Shown piece by piece: positions 63,752-64,000 of a stretch of DNA of 64,000 nt. Source of the DNA: Methylomarinum sp965277025 (lineage in GTDB: Bacteria > Pseudomonadota > Gammaproteobacteria > Methylococcales > Methylomonadaceae); assembly GCA_965277025.1 (NCBI GenBank), contig OZ255706.1:992001-1056000 (forward strand), written 5' to 3'. How positions within the stretch are numbered: position 1 is the first letter of the stretch; each line of letters begins with the position of its first letter. A model generated the notes under the pieces. The model ran no database searches. It saw only the letters and a list, made by a program, of their open reading frames with translations, and was not told the origin of the DNA. The position numbers and the translations under genes were made by a program.

Positions 63752-63825
63752 ACACCTTTAGTGTCCTCATCATGGCTCCCAGAAATACCGAAACTCCGTG
63801 AGCTGCTGCCATAATCAAAGCATCA

Positions 63826-64000
63826 TTATTTATTTGCTGAAGAAAAGCTTTCATCAGTCAGTCCATGTTGCTTCGCATAGTCTAAGATCAAAACTTCAAT
63901 CATAGAAGCCTGAGAGCGACGTTCTTTGGCTGCTGCAGCTTTTAGTAACTGCTTAATTTCTTTGGATGTACGAATTGACAATGTTTCTTCTTTAGATCGT
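63826..64000 (-). CDS. Ribbon-helix-helix-like (CopG/Arc-type) protein, C-terminal part (runs off window)
   Basis: The visible 57 residues read SKEETLSIRTSKEIKQLLKAAAAKERRSQASMIEVLILDYAKQHGL and end at a TAA at 63826-63828. The strand-helix-helix pattern (TLSIRT, then two helices with SQASMIEVLIL) fits a small DNA-binding regulator of the ribbon-helix-helix class. It lies 137 bp upstream of ietA on the same strand and could regulate that operon. The start is outside the window. Confidence 0.6.
   Translation of the reverse strand, partial: RSKEETLSIRTSKEIKQLLKAAAAKERRSQASMIEVLILDYAKQHGLTDESFSSANK

Noticed and set aside
1..64000. tRNA, rRNA, CRISPR arrays or replication origin
   Set aside because: I saw no convincing tRNA cloverleaf, rRNA segment, repeat-spacer array or DnaA-box cluster when reading both strands; a covariance-model search would be needed to be certain.

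Overview
The window looks like an accessory, insertion-sequence-riddled part of a gammaproteobacterial chromosome. Housekeeping stretches (narK, nirBD, gcvH, APH-type thrB, dgkA, a DUF2782 protein, a DUF748 protein) fit a gammaproteobacterium, and a methanotroph-like (Methylococcales) host is plausible. That placement is inferred from gene content only; no rRNA or marker gene is present.

Layout. 1-1.6 kb: an ISAs1 transposase tail, a methylenetetrahydrofolate-reductase-like gene and a 158-bp MITE. 1.76-4.4 kb and 13.16-16.9 kb: the two ends of a wrecked extracellular contractile injection system (eCIS) locus. It holds a DUF4255 tail-terminator gene, an unknown gene, a truncated sheath gene, a baseplate J-type gene split by an IS701-like element, and a further baseplate-associated gene with two frameshifts. 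5.97-11.94 kb, dropped between those ends: a piece of an integron cassette array with two complete and one partial attC-type site. It carries a SIR2-HerA antiphage operon, with herA split by an IS3-family element, and an AbiTii-domain gene. 16.9-26.1 kb: a pile-up of IS110, IS1111-type, ISL3, IS5, IS4 and IS66 elements or remnants. 26.2-40.6 kb: a mostly normal chromosomal stretch with a secreted-toxin/TPR-like orphan pair, a PP2C-Ser/Thr kinase fused protein next to narK, divergent nirB-nirD-phzF, a small membrane protein, and the minus-strand cluster DUF2782-thrB-gcvH-dgkA-pfkB. 40.66-48.12 kb: a Russian-doll nest of IS elements. 48.2-57.8 kb: a single 3188-residue RTX/TcdB-like toxin gene. 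57.9-64 kb: IS256 and IS3 elements, a truncated OLD-family ATPase, and an intact two-gene antiphage/toxin-antitoxin operon resembling ietA-ietS.

How it works together. The defence genes fall in two blocks (integron-borne SIR2-HerA plus AbiTii; IetAS plus a broken OLD ATPase), each touched by a copy of the same IS3-family element. The injection-system genes are no longer functional as read here. The giant toxin gene is open throughout. It consists of a pore/RTX core preceded by four nearly identical copies of a papain-like (C58/YopT-like) module and three copies of a linker block, with 21- and 27-bp tandem repeats inside it that differ in copy number.

The IS record is informative. An IS701-like transposase can be rebuilt by subtracting three nested insertions, and that reconstruction shows that one IS4-family insertion is flanked by a 67-bp exact duplication of target sequence. 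Many junctions in this window coincide with IS ends, so long-read confirmation of the assembly matters for all rearrangement claims.
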